A DNA stretch of 64,000 bases from Pisaster brevispinus (GCA_023634235.1 JAMKCF010000012.1:4322329-4386328), one strand, 5' to 3'; shown: positions 35,961 through 48,837, numbered from the stretch's first letter. Numbers and translations: made by a program. Notes: generated by a model not told the origin, from the letters alone.

Positions 35961-37564
35961 CCTATGTAGCAAGTCAATCTGCAGGCGGAGGTGCTCATTT
36001 CAGACACATCCCACAGTCTTGTGATGGACATCAGCAGGACATTGATGCACACATTTCACACAATCTAGGTATTAATAGAATAACGGGATTTTATGAGTTT
36101 GTTTTAATTATGAAGGAAGGAAATCAGATTCAGAATATAGACTGAGGGTGACTGATAGATAAGATAGTTGTTTGTTTACTTTAAAAAAAATTGTTTACGA
36201 TACGGATATATTAATAATAATATATAGTCTATATAAATAAATTAATATAATATGCAGGTATGTGTCCCCGGTTTCTGATCGGATGGGGATTGGCTAACCT
36301 ACTCCTAGAACTATATGAACATGATTGTTAAAAAATAGAAACTAAATGAAAACTTTTAAAGCCAACTGACCCACATTTTCTATAGTTTAACAATACATTT
36401 TGGTACCTGCTAACCTTACGTGCTAAATGTACTAATAATTATAAAATGTATAGCCTGTCCTAGGCACAGTAGCATTTTGCAGTAATGCTAAATATAGAAA
36501 GAAGCTAAGTATCCGGATCTCAGACAAACATGTCAACATTCACTAAACTGTAAACATGCGCATGTGTTTGTCCAAGTTTGATCTTTATATTTGTGTGTAC
36601 TGACTATTGACTATTACTAGTACTAGCTAGTGTTAGTGCAGTTTGGCGTGTCGATGATGCGGTGATCGGAAAGTTGTAGAATGTTTTTCTGACAGCCGGT
36701 TATTTTGAGAAAAACGTGTTGTCGTTAGTATCGCGTGCTATTTCATATGTACTTATTACAGGGTACCGTAAGCACAGAATTTTGTGGTAAGCAGTGCTAT
36801 GAAATTATACCCTAATAATGACGATTTAGTGTAACTTTGAATATGCAAGTTACGTAGTAGCGCTAAATTAGTTGCGATGTAAATTGTAACCCTTGACCCT
36901 CCCTATTTAAAATCCAAAAAATTCAAATAAAGTGAAAAAAAGGGGGAAATTACTCACCCATATTTCTAATTTTTCAAACATTGCAGTTCTATCGCAAAGC
37001 ACAGTTGAACATAGTACCTGCAGACTTTTCGACAGCTGAGGGGACAGACTTATATCACATCTGGGCAACACTACAATAGACTGTATAATCAGATGGTTTG
37101 TCCATCAGTCACAGCTCTTGGGTCTAAGGGCTGGACCAAGAGCTACAATTATCACACGTTAAAAGGAAATGGTCACAGATGTTTTTCACTGTGCTATGAA
37201 TAAATCTAGACCACTTAAAACCATAATCGAGAAGATACTTTTCCAGAAAAAAAACCAAAACCAATTGACAAAAACTTTAATACCAAAAACTGCTGAGTTG
37301 TTCAACTTTTGTGAATCTTCTGGATTGTCAGTTGAAGCTCAGCTAATAATACATGTACATCCTCCAAATCCAATTCTGGGCCCTATGCCTGGTTGATGGC
37401 AGGCAGATACAATGAAAATAGTTATTGTAACTTTTCCCCCCAAACAACAGTGCCTAGAAAACCATTTGATTCAAAAACTTTAAATCATGCATTGAGCCTG
37501 TTTCATTGGTGAAAATTAATCTGAATTTTATCTCAGTCTGATTGTTAAACTTTTAATTCCACAG
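35961..37564. other. Probable LRP2BP 5' intron and flank
   Basis: AT-rich. Contains a candidate donor at 36257/36258 and a fragment of the GCTTA repeat family at 36765-36815. No coding exon recognised. Confidence 0.4.
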
Positions 37565-37672
37565 ATAACCCAAAGAAGATACTTCAACCTTTCCCTTTGG
37601 CAGTTCCACCGCCCAGTATTCCAGGAAAAAGGTCCGTCCCTCTCAGCTGTTCCACAGGGGTTGGTTCCCACC
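37565..37672 (+). other. Likely 5' UTR part of first LRP2BP coding exon
   Basis: A splice acceptor (TTAATTCCACAG, ending 37564) precedes the start codon, so the 5' UTR is probably interrupted by an intron. The 36 codons between 37565 and the ATG at 37673 are open in frame, so an N-terminal extension from an upstream exon cannot be excluded. The strong Kozak context at 37673 and the match to the family's usual length favour the downstream start. Confidence 0.55.
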
Positions 37673-40600
37673 ATGGAGCACCAACTGCAGAAGGTAGTGC
37701 CTCCTGCTGAGCCCCTTCCACGTGTGTCGCGCTCCCACAGCCTCGCCAGTAATGAGAGCGCACGGAGGAGTTTTCATATCATTGACGATGAGGCCGTCAA
37801 GGAGCAGCAACAGAAGGAACTGAACAACAAAGTTGAACAGCTTCTCCTCAGTCAGATCAAGCAGGGAGACACTAATGCACAATTTCAGCTGGGCCAGTTC
37901 TACTTTGAGGAGGTAAATATTATGAGTTCACCCCCCCCTCCCAAATTTCCGTTGAAGAAAAAGAAGTTAAGTATTAAACCCTTGGGGACACTGACTGGGT
38001 AAATTCAAATTCAATTTTGGATTGAATAAAGAAAAATTGACTTGAGCGGGATTTGAACCTGCAACCTTAGGATTACTGTTCCAGCACTGTACCAACTGAC
38101 CTATCTACCCCGAATGTTGGCGGACTTTCTAGTTTGTCAATATCTTTGGGGGGGGCAGTCAGGTGCCCCCCCCCCCCCTCACAAAAAAGGTCCAAAGTAG
38201 AGAAGAAATTTAAGTCTGCGGAAATGACATTGGAAAATTGTTCTTTTCTGTCTCAAAATGAAACCAGCAAAGGCCATATTATCATCTTTGTGGAATGACA
38301 ACTTCAGCTTTTCATGTTTGGTAACTTCATATCAGAAAAAAATAAATAACATTCTGGTTAAAAAGATATGCCCCCATTGTTGTCTGCAACTTTAAAAAAG
38401 GGACGAACACATACAAACTGATTTCCCATTTCATTCAACCAGGAGGCTTATGATGAAGCGACTGTTTACTTCCAAAGAAGCGTTGATCAGTGCAGAGACT
38501 ACCAGGCAATGTTTCAGCTTGGAATCATGTACTATGATGGACTGGGGGTCAAGGAAAACCACGTGAGTTGGTCCGCTTCGTTCACTGCGTACCGGTGAAA
38601 ATGCAGCGAGTGTGAACCAGCATTAAACTCTTAAACACTCACGCACTAATAACAGGCATGATATTCTACCTTCCTTTGTCTGATTTTTGATTGTTTGCCC
38701 GTGGGAAAAATCAGAAAAATTGTGATTAAAATAGTCTGAAAAGTCTATTAAAGTCTACACCTGGGCCCAATTTCATAGAGCTGCTAAGCACAAAAATTTG
38801 CTTAGCATGAAATTTCTTCCTTGATAAAAACAAGATTACCAACCAAATTTCCATATGTTGCATATTGCTTGTTACTGGTAGTTAGCTGTTGTTTTCTTAT
38901 CCTGAAAATCACATGGAAATTTGGTTGGTAATCTTGTTTTTATCAAGGAAGAAATTTCATGCTAAGCAAATTTTTGTGCTTAGCAGCTCTATGAAATTGG
39001 GCCCTGGTCAGCCCTTGTGCTCAACAAATTTTCCTACTTTTTCCAAGGAACAAATATCAAGCCTGTATCAAACAGAGTCATTTACTCCTCTTTGCAGCAC
39101 GGAATTTTACAAGATTTTTCGTTGTACCAAGAAATCCTTAGATAACTTTTGTTGTGATTATTTTTGCACTGCCCTCTTGCCACCAGGCAAGCTCGGTGGT
39201 CTAGTGGTAAGACATCACCTCTGGAATGACAACAGTTGTGGGTTCGAATCCCACCCGAATATTATGCCTATGGATTTGTTTTTTACTGGACTCGAAGGAA
39301 AGTACTGAGTGTATGGTCGGTGTATGGGTAAAACACAAACAGTATTCTTAATCACCGATTTAGATTTAACACCTATTAAAATGTGTACATGTGCCATTTA
39401 TTTTCTGAACACAATTCCATTTTTGAGTCCCAAAATATATATTTCTCCCTTATTCTAAAACTGCAGAAATTAGGATTTGAAAGCATGATGAAAGTAGCTA
39501 GCTCACTGAGTAAGAGGGCCAAGCATCTTGTACCGTTTGCCCAGTACAATGTTGGGCGTGCCTACTTTGAAGGCTACGGCGTGAAGCAGTCGGACGCAGA
39601 GGCAGAGAAGTGGTGGCTCCTTGCAGCCGATGACGGGAACCCACATGCAAGTATCAAAGCTCAGACAGTGCTGGGGATGTACTATTCAAGAGACTGGAGT
39701 CTGGATCTCAAGAAGGTATGAACTGGGCCAAGATGAGGGCGCTATTTATGTTATCGCAAGTCCATCAGGATGCACCACACTATAAGTGAGATTCCCAAAG
39801 CAACCAATGCTAAATGCTTAATACAAAAAGAATACTCTAAAAATATGTTTAAAGTCTCTCAGCCTCTTGAAAACGAACCAGATATATTTTCTAACAACTA
39901 AACTTCATTTTTCTTTTCAATTTTTGTTACGTTAGCTGTTTAGCTTTTGGGCTAGGCTCATCCAAAGTATAAAGCACCCCTGAACGAGTTAACTAGCCAG
40001 ACTGCTTCTTGGAAAAATGACCCTACACTTTCTAGCAAATTAGGGCCATTTTTAGAGGGCTAGTTGACCCCGATTGCTCCAGGTTGAAAGTCAATAATAC
40101 CCGGGGCACACTATTTTTCACTACACTCCATAAAAGCCATTGCTATCTAAAGCTGAGGGTTTACATTTTATTAATGAGGCTCCTAGCATGAGATTCTCTC
40201 TATATTTTAGTGTAGTGCACCCATCGATGATGATTTGCGTGGAAGTCATGACTCAACTTGTTTATTAAAGAGAATAAGGTTATTAAAAGACTTTCTGCAG
40301 GCACAAAGTGTGCACAAGCACAATGGGAGAAACAAATCTTATATTCTTTGAAGGTGAAAGTTTAATCTTCGAAGGGTGGCCAGGATGCTTTTGGTTACAC
40401 TACACAGTGGCTCTTCCTGTGGCACAAACTCCCTTTCTAAGTTTGCCAATCCAACTCAGTTATGATGTTTAGGAAATGGCCAAAGAATGAACTATTTAGA
40501 TCTCATTAACTGTTTTGTTTCCTTTGTCAAACACCTTGATCTATTTCATAGGATAAGTACGCTTTATAAGAATCTTGTTTATTATTATTAATGTTAATCA

Positions 40601-43383
40601 TAGGTCTACACCATTACATCTTGCCTCTTAAGAACTAGACATGTTATTTTGTTTTGGTAATTAATATGGATGATCATGCTGTTTGATTTCAAGGCGTTCT
40701 TTTGGCATTCTGAGGCCACTGGCAATGGGAGTCTGGAATCACAAGGTAAATAACGAAATCCACAACAAACACCTAAATTTGGGCACCTTGTTTTTTCAAA
40801 AACCTGACTTGAATGATTAGAGATGAAGTACGCCCTGAGAAGGTTGTGTAGCTGACATGTTGTTATTTTGGATAAAAAGAGAAGATGTGCACTAACCATA
40901 GAAGTAGAACTTGCAGAATGCTGTGTGTGTATGTATTTTTGCTGTATGGCAAATTTCAGCTTTCCCATTAGGTAATCAGGTTATTTTGCCAAACATACGC
41001 ATCACATGCCAAAGACTCCTTGCATATGACGTCGCAAGACCCAAACAGCTTTAGTAGATGATACCCATGCCTACATCCTTACAGACTGTGAAGGGGGTAA
41101 CCCTGTTTCAGCTCCAGGAGTAGGTAGCAATGTGGCCCAGGTGACAGTTGATTTGGGTTGACAGCCCAAATCGGTTATTAAAGTGTAGCCCTCACCTTGG
41201 AGTGGCTGTCTGGCCCTTGTGATGTTAGGCAATTTCTCATTAAAAAAAAAATATATATATATATATATAAAATTTGTTAAACTAAAGTAATTGAAGAATT
41301 AGAATTGCACACACGTAAAACTCAATATGGTTGGGATCAACTTGGTTTCGAATAAGCTCAAGACTCCCACAGTTTATTGGAAAATGATTGACTCACAAAA
41401 CTGAATTTGACGTTAGTGCCCTTTTTTTACAATGAGTTATTATTTGTGCATTGCAGGAGCTCTTGGAGTAATGTATGAAACAGGGCAAGGGTGTTCAAAG
41501 AACACAGACTCGGCCTTTGAGTGTCTCAAGGAGGCCTCTGAGAGGGGCAACGTGTACGCCATGGGGAACCTTGTGGCTCACTATTATGGCAAGAAGTTAT
41601 ACACCAAAGCAGCTGAACTTGCAGCAAGGTACAAAGGGGAAAACCCCTCTCCCCACTTAAATTCATCTTTATATTTTTTAAGGAATGATCGCTCTTTAGA
41701 GGTAGGGTCATAGATTGGTTTTTGTCAGTGTAATGCTGATTTATAACCCAAATTGTCTGTAAAGATATAATATAAGTCACCTGTGAAAGTTTCAGCTAAA
41801 TACAGTGTCTAGTTGTTGGGAGAACGCGGGCAACAAAAAAGTCAATGTATTTTCATCAAGAACGCCAACCCAACCCATTTCATTTACTTGTACATGTATA
41901 TTTTTTTTACTCCGTTGTAGTTCCCATCAAAGCCTGTTTCTTCTTCAATCTCTCAGTACTTGTAACTGAAAATTGTGTAGTCAATATTAAACTTTTGTTC
42001 ACTTCTTATCTTTTACTGCTCAGAGTTTCTCAGTTGGATGATATTGTGGAGCTGAGTAAAACAACGGACTGCCTACCAGCGTTCATAGCAAAGGGTATAG
42101 CATTGGGTAGCTTCTACTACGCTCGGTGCTTACACATGGGCCATGGGGTGAAGAAAGAGAAAGATCTTGCTCAAAAATACTATTCACGGGTAAGGCATGA
42201 TTTTAGTATTTTACTCCCTTACTGTTTTTTTACCCTTACATGAATGTGTGAAAGCACTGTATACTCAGTGCGTTCAAGTTTCTGTGGGGAAAAAAACACA
42301 GGCTATTTGGGCAAATGTAGCCTGGTGAACTTTTTTAGTGCAGAGCTTGGAAAGCACATTGGTGTAAGGGTGAAAACCAGACAGCTATATACATGTATAT
42401 TGACTAGATCACTCACTTGTACTGCATTTTGAAGCCGTGTCGGCACATACACGTTGCTGTACAAACATATGTCAAAGCTTGAAGTTTTGTACGGCAGTTG
42501 TGCGGCCATTTGCATTTCAGTTATTTTATTCTTTGCTGTATCGAACCTTAAAAATTTAACACAACGGTATGAGTGTGACTTTGAGCGTGTGATGGAAAAC
42601 CTCAATCAGCTGACACTTCAACACAAAAATAAGCTAGAAAATAGAATTTGCTGTTGCAAACTACTCACTCAATGAAAAGGACCTATGGTATAAATGCACA
42701 AAATAATAATAGTTAATAGCCTGATGTTATGTCCCAGCAGAGTCTTTCTCGAGTGCTAAATGACAACAAAACACACATAAACAAACAACAAATTCTTTGA
42801 AAAATTAATTTGTTCCTCAGTGGAGCACACAAGCCTCAAGCATGTCTGCGTCCGGGAGGCCTAAGGTTTGTGGTAAAAACCAAAATGACACTCGTAATCC
42901 TCGGTGCACTCATTACATCAGTTAAATTCTTGAAGCAAAGTCATGAAGTTAAAATTCATTCGGAAGACCAGACTTCTGATATTTGTAAACGTTTAGTGTA
43001 ACAATATTAATCAACTAAAATTAAAACAATGATAATCAAAGCAAACAGAGGGGCACTAAGAACTTCAAGAAGTTTGATAGGGAACTTCTTTTTTTCTTCT
43101 TCTCTTTTCCTGATGAAGGATTTTTTGGGCAATGGTAATTTTAGACCTAAATTTCCAACATTCCCTGGCATTCTCCAAACCACTTCTTTTGATATACATG
43201 AGCAGTTAACAAATATTTCACACTTTGTTCTTAATGATTGAACCCCCTCCCCACTTGATCCTCACAGTACATTTCATTACAAGGAGTCAGACTTGAATGT
43301 ATTGTTTCTACTTGCAGGCTTTTGAGTTTGATGGTTCTACAACACAGCGCCTTCAGGGGCGGGTCACTCATGGACAAATTTGA
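37673..43383 (+). CDS. LRP2BP: LRP2-binding protein, Sel1-like repeat scaffold (7 exons, complete)
   Basis: In vertebrates this cytosolic scaffold binds the tail of the endocytic receptor megalin (LRP2). Exons: 37673-37912, 38443-38562, 39467-39715, 40694-40745, 41457-41628, 42024-42189, 43318-43383. All introns are GT-AG with phases 0,0,0,1,2,0. The total is 1065 bases, 354 residues plus TGA; the human protein is about 347. The start lies in an ideal CCACCATGG context. Residues 1-65 are polar and helical with a Q/E-rich stretch; from about residue 66 seven Sel1/TPR-type units follow: AQFQLGQFYFEE, FQLGIMYYDGLGV, AQYNVGRAYFEGYGV, AQTVLGMYYS, ALGVMYETGQGC, AMGNLVAHYYGKK and GSFYYARCLHMGHGV. 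Diagnostic matches to LRP2BP include LAADDGNPHASIKAQ, FWHSEATGNGSLESQGALG, ASERGNVYAMGNLV and TDCLPAFI. The C-terminal 21 residues in exon 7 do not resemble the vertebrate tail as I recall it. Plain Sel1-like proteins of other families are unlikely given the colinear match. Confidence 0.93.
38020..38112 (-). repeat. Second-family tRNA-derived SINE, in LRP2BP intron 1
   Basis: Reverse complement of the 51988 type: GAAAAATTGACTTGAGCGGG then ATTTGAACCTGCAACC (B-box complement, about 38051-38066) and ACCAACTGACCTATCTACCC (A-box complement). Antisense to LRP2BP. Confidence 0.5.
38761..39006. repeat. Long foldback element in LRP2BP intron 2
   Basis: Arms of about 95 bases. Left: CTGGGCCCAATTTCATAGAG, CTGCTAAGCACAAAAATTTG, then GATAAAAACAAGATTACC. 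Right: the exact reverse complement, ending CAGCTCTATGAAATTGGGCCC. The loop is about 55 bases (38857-38911). Arm identity is essentially perfect, so the copy is young or homogenised. Degenerate single-arm relatives are at about 21820-22190, 44110-44240 and 58295-58465. Confidence 0.8.
39185..39383 (+). repeat. tRNA-derived SINE (compact copy)
   Basis: The head AAGCTCGGTGGTCTAGTGGT has an RNA polymerase III A box (TGGTCTAGTGG), and GGGTTCGAATCCC at about 39240-39252 is a good B box. The body ACTGGACTCGAAGGAAAGTACTGAG and tail TTTAACACCTATTAAAATGT complete it. It lies in LRP2BP intron 2, sense to the gene. It is not an intact tRNA gene: the arms do not fold into a cloverleaf and a non-tRNA body follows. 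Confidence 0.6.
42643..42775. repeat. GGCCTGACG family in LRP2BP intron 6
   Basis: TTTGCTGTTGCAAACTACTCAC, GGACCTATGGTATAAATGC, then AGTTAATAGCCTGATG..CAGCAGAGTCTTTCTCGAG and AAATGACAACAAAACACAC. Single-arm copy inside the last intron. Confidence 0.5.
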
Positions 43384-44390
43384 AGCTGTGCACTTTGCCC
43401 CACATTTTCCATTATCTTTAAAATCGATTTATTTATTGTTTACATTTTGAAATCAACTTGAGAGCTGTTGAGAGCGGGAAAGTTACATTTAAAACCATTG
43501 TTGCATCGCTCAATTTTTGCTAAAAGATTTAAAGATTCCTTCGAACAAATATTGACAGATATGAAAAAAGACTGAACAAAAAAGTACAAAATGCCATCGC
43601 AGCTCACAGAAAACTTGTACCATGTAAATTTGTGTATATGGATGCTCGTGAGAAAAATTCACTTTGTATTTTTAACTAACTACGAGTCGTAAAATGAAAA
43701 TTTATAACTTCCTCCATTACAGGAAATGGCTATCGTCGCACTACTTACATTAACTTTTTACCATAAATATTTTGAAAATCGGGCGATGCATTTTTAATTT
43801 CAAATTTATATTCATGTTTTGGTAAAATTTTGGTTTTAAAAAGTATTATTTGTACAAAGACTCTATTAAAAGTTTCATCTTTGAATGTTACAGGTTAAAG
43901 TAAAATGAAATGATTGGAGCGTACATAAGGGTTTTTACAAGTGACTGTTAAAATTCGGATGAAATTAGTATCTGTTATAAATTGCTGTCTTTTTATGAAC
44001 AAATTATTGGGCAGGGCATCAAAAGGGTTATTTCAGATGACAAGTACTGTTTGAGTAGAGCGTCAAACTTTATATGGTTGGGAAAGCTTCCTGCAGGTAT
44101 ATACGAGTCAGGCCCCATTTTCATAGGACTTCTTATTATGCACAAAAGTAGCTCAGCACAAAACGATTGTGCTTACCAGCCTAAGGTAACCAGCCAAATA
44201 CCATATCACTCTTATCATCTTTGACTGGTTTCCTGCTCAGTTTGGGTTGGAACTCACTCATTAGCTTTTGATAGATTTTGATGTACATTTTTTGACAATT
44301 TAAGTGTGAATGAACCCTCTATGAACTTAAGAAATATGAATAAACTATGTAAGTGAACTTATGATAAAAATAAATACTGTTTTTAATTTC
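43384..44390 (+). other. LRP2BP 3' UTR with candidate polyadenylation signals
   Basis: After the TGA at 43381 the sequence is AT-rich with no further exon. AATAAA hexamers occur at 44339-44344 and 44369-44374 and are the best candidates for ending the transcript. A degenerate copy of the GCTTA/GGCCC foldback family (about 44110-44240) would lie inside this UTR. The real 3' end is not determined by sequence alone. Confidence 0.4.
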
Positions 44391-44554
44391 AGATTGTAAT
44401 ACACAAGAAAAGTTTTTCTTTCTTTACGTGTTTGAGATTTTTTTTTTTTTGCTCTTTATAAAACAATGGACAGAATTGACAGGCCTTTACATAAGAAATT
44501 TGTCATACAAAATGAAGTGAGGTTATGGTCAAATTTCATTCAATGTGAAGTTTG

Positions 44555-45030
44555 CTGGATTTATTTGAATTGGATTTAGTTGGAATTTGTTTCTACCAAT
44601 TGGAAATTTCACCTCCCAATATTTTTTCAATTGGAAATTTTATTTCCTAACAGGGTCCAATTGGAAAAACAATCTTCACCAACTAGAATTAGTTAATTGC
44701 ACTGGTGTAAACCCCTCAAGTGGGTTGGGATATACTATACCACTGTAAGTTTTTGAAATGTCAGCCCGGCCCAACAACTTTTTTTGCTCAATGGTCCATT
44801 GAGCAGTATCAATCTGTCGGACTATTAAGCTGTCGGACAATGAGCTGTCAGACCAGTGGCAGCGGGTAAAAACTTATTTTTGGGTGTAGTTGAAAAATCC
44901 AATTGGGTCTAGTTGCGAAAAAAATCAAACTGAATCCAATTGAGTCCAATTGTGTCCAATCGGGTCCAATTGGTTTTGTGCCAATACACAACATTGAAAA
45001 TATTCCAGTTGGTTCCGATTGGAAAACAAG
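44555..45030. repeat. CAATTGG-rich degenerate repeat
   Basis: CAATTGG or close variants occur more than ten times. A short tandem part at about 44931-44972 (AATCCAATTGAG, TCCAATTGTG, TCCAATCGGG, TCCAATTGG) has a period of about 10-11 bases. A separate (C/G)AGCTGTC(G/A)GAC pair is at 44830-44855. Confidence 0.55.
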
Positions 45031-48000
45031 TGAAATCGTGCTAAGAGACCCAGTCCTGTGGTGTGTTGAAATGCCGCCCTCTTTTGTTTTGAAGTGATTA
45101 GTTTCTTTATTAATAATCACGACCCTATGATAATTTGACGTCCTCATAAATACGGATGCCCCAAGAATCTCTGCAAAGGTCAGTCATTATTCGTCTAGTC
45201 ATTCATCTAGTCATTAAGCTGGTTTGTCTCATATGTCTGTTCCCTGACGTAGTGTCGTAACAAAAACATCCGTCAATCACTATATGGACATCCCTTTTTG
45301 ATCCACTCTTGCATTTTCTTTGGTATTGCACGACACGTGCCTGTCATTATTTTCAGGCTGTAGGAGAAACGATGCCTTGTTTATGGACTTGCCATTCCGA
45401 TTTTAGTATTTTTTTGTTAAAAAAAAATAAAATAAAAAAAACATAAAAAGGCCCTGTTAATATGAACACATATAATGTTGTTTCATTTCTTTTTTGTCAT
45501 TGGTTGTAAGAAGTAACAAGGGCGTTCCTCTTCCACCACTCCCCAATTCCAACGTGGATATCATTTTTATGGTGGAACCCTCCTCTCCAACCAAATGAGG
45601 ATATCGTTTATTCCTATTGACTTAAATTAAATCAACCCCTTCAATGGGATTATTATAAGCCAACCGTCTAAAGAGAAAAGAGTCTTTGGCCTTTGTCCAT
45701 CACCAGACAACTCATCCACGTCCTCATGTCGCCATAAGTTCAGGGGATTAGTGTATGTTGCAATGTTTATGATGCTATGTCAATCCTGTCGGTCAGAAAA
45801 AAATGGTGTTTGGTTAGAATTATAATTGTGCTACACAATGGCTTGGGGAAGGGGGGGGGGGTGCGCAAATGAATGGTTCGATATTGATGTACATTAAATA
45901 GCCCGCCCCCTCCTCATCTTTGCCCCAGCCTGCACACCCAATGATTAAAATGTCTGGTTTTGCCAGTGGTCTACTCACTAGGTGTACAGGTGATTTATTG
46001 ATGGTCAGACAGTTTTTATTTTAAAATGGCACAATCCTCTTGGTGACAATATGGAGTGCTTTTGCGTGTATGTAAAACAACAATTTTGATCTACAATAGA
46101 CCTTATCTGCAAATTTACAGCTGCCACAGATTCTGAAACTTTGTTCCATATTTTGCTTAGTGGTGAGCTGGCTCAGCTTAATTTGATTGTTTGTCTCGTT
46201 ATTTTTTAGGACAAATACAAAAAATGGTATCCCGGTTTGACAAGAATTTTTTTTGCAGATTGCCAGATTCATATCATAGGCTATAGGCTATCGACCTGAT
46301 ATGAGTGTTTTAGTTTTTTTTATCTGTCCAACTTTTTAATGAATTCCGGCAGTGTTGAATGAAAAGTTATTAAGAGCCTATGTGGTGCATGCAGTTTTAA
46401 TAAAAGGACCGAATTAAAACAAGATTGTATTTAGGAGATTGTATTTTGTTTTACTAGGGTCTTGAAGTCTTGATTCGTACAAGATGGTTTGACAGCTCTT
46501 TCAGTCAGAAAGTATTCTTTGATTTGTTCATCTTCATGAGTCAGCCACACAATGCAAAGTTTTAGATTTTTACTTCTAAATCTTGGGTTTTTAACCTGCT
46601 ATATTAAACTGTCATTCATAATATTTGTATTGTTATTAGTGAAATGTGCATTCGAACTTGATTTTTTAAAATGACATTTTCAAAATCTGAATAAACTATG
46701 CCGTATTACAATACAACCATTTGTACCAGTTTAGGATATGAACTTTGCATGATGTAAGCTTTCATTTTCTACATAAAATCAACATCTTTATATAGTGGAA
46801 TTAAATTTAATTACTTGATCAGTTAACAAAATATTACAGTATTTCATGTAATTTCAAACTTTCAGGTTTTCAAACCCCTATTAGAAAATCATCATACAGA
46901 CTTTACACTTTTATCTGAAAAAGAGAGTTATTACCTATTGTTATGATTTATGAATGTCAATTTGATTGTTGTATGTGGAGTTTTTCAGTATTCCTGACAA
47001 ATTATTGATTGTCACTTAATAAACAAAGAATCAGCTAAAAATAGTACTAGATGTTAATTTTTTCCTCAGAACTTAGAAAAAGGACTTACCCTGATGAGTA
47101 TACAGTGGTTACTACGCATCAGTGTAAGTGCAAAAACCAAATAATAGCCTATTAAACATATTTCTTGTTGCCACATGGGTTGGTGGAGTGAGTGAGTGGA
47201 TAATTTATGTCATTATCAACAATGTTTTTCCGGGAACACACACAAAAACAGGCCTTGCTCATGTTGTGACATCACTTTGTAGAATAAGGAACATGCCCAA
47301 TATGTTTAAATATCATTGCTACAATACAGGCACGAACTGTTGTGGTAGAACAAGCATTTTGAAACGTTTCTTGTTCTACCGATGACGTACATGTATGTGT
47401 GTATTTCATCATGAGCAAGGCTTTCTTGTGGGCATTCCCAGAGAGCATTATTTGAAATCAAATACATTTTAAAAAACATTTACAGAGGGGATAATAATAG
47501 TTATATTTTCAGCGGATTGATTATTTATTAATTACAAATGTTTACATGGCGGCATATGGACTTAATGTAGTACGTCACACTTCCTGTAAACTCCTGTTAC
47601 AATGGTTTAACATCAACATAAAACAGCATTTCATACACGCCTGCATTCTAAACAAACTTTTTAAATATTGCTTTGAGCAATGTGGGCTTAAATTTAAGAA
47701 GGTTTGTAATATTTTGTAAAAGAAATGTACCTTTAAAAAGAGGACTGTGACATGGAAAGCAAGAATGCAATCATACTCCAAGCATCAGCCGTAAACAAAA
47801 ACGTGTCAAACAATTCCGTGCTTGATTAGGGATAAGCGTCTGCAATCACTCATTGCAGCATCATCAAGCAGGAAAACAATAGAAGGGGGAGAGAGAGAAT
47901 GTTACCAGATAACATCTAAACGGTAGGCACCAACACATTTCATCCAACAGTTTAACATTTTTATAGACATGGGGCACTTTGGGTGACTATCAGGCATATA

Positions 48001-48837
48001 AATCAATGATTTTAGATCTGTTTTCAGAGTGGAATCTTCCCTCAAAGTTCAAATAGCATGCCGTCTAACTATTAAGGTAGATGTCACCCTTCCCACTTGA
48101 AAAAATAATATTTAAATATTGTTCGGTATGCTGAGACCCCACCCCCCCCAATCAAAACATTTGTTTGTTTTTCTTAAAACTTGACAAGGAGGGATGTGGT
48201 GTTAGTAATCTTTCATTCATTGATCCAGAAAGTAATTTCCACTTTCCTGTTTGATCAAATTGTACCCCAATTTATTCCAAATCTCGCTGATGAGCAGACA
48301 TCTCTTTCTCCTCCCCCCATCACTTAAAATGGTAGCATCCTCTTCAACAGCCAATGAACTTAATCTGTCCAGACAGTCTATAAATAGCATTACCGGGGAG
48401 AGAAGAGCGGCATATTATATTTTATCTCTACCTTGCGTCGTTTGGCGGCATCGACGGCCAACTAGCTCCAGCAAATTGCATACAATCATTAATGATCTTA
48501 GATTCTTGGATGATGAATACATATCTCATTGCAGAGCATTAACCCTGCTTCCTTATCATCTTAACGTTCCCCAGACTATCCCCAGACAAACTCTTATTCA
48601 TATCCAAGTGTTTCCATACATCTAGCCTCATGCTATTCTTTTCTCAAAGGTATTATACAGGATTGGTAAGGATAAAAAACATCATTGTTTAATCTTTAAG
48701 TCATATTCTAGAAAACTGCATCTGAAACCTAAAAAAAAAAAAAAAAAAAAAAAAAAACCCCAGCTGATTTTGGTTGATACAATCAAAATTAAGGATAATT
48801 TGTTTACATGCTGAAAATTGTGCATGGCTTTTCACTA
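45031..48837. other. Non-coding stretch downstream of LRP2BP
   Basis: AT-rich, with a poly-G tract (45847-45861). Moderate-GC blocks at 47790-47930 and 48330-48560 have no repeat signature and could be conserved non-coding DNA. No gene recognised. Confidence 0.45.
48731..48757 (+). repeat. Homopolymer A tract (27 bases)
   Basis: An uninterrupted run of 27 A residues follows CATCTGAAACCT. It could be a retrotransposed poly(A) tail, but no processed pseudogene was recognised directly upstream. Confidence 0.7.

Noticed and set aside
39188..39262. tRNA-like sequence with A and B boxes, possible tRNA gene
   Set aside because: No paired acceptor stem or cloverleaf, and a conserved non-tRNA body and tail follow as in other copies; it is a SINE head.
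47128..47385. Peptide ATWVGG in a plus-strand frame, resembling the choline transporter's second exon
   Set aside because: Wrong strand and position relative to the SLC5A7 exon, and the residues that follow do not fit the transporter.
48251..48625. 124-codon plus-strand frame
   Set aside because: No recognised family, no coding-like flanking splice structure; kept only as part of a non-coding stretch.
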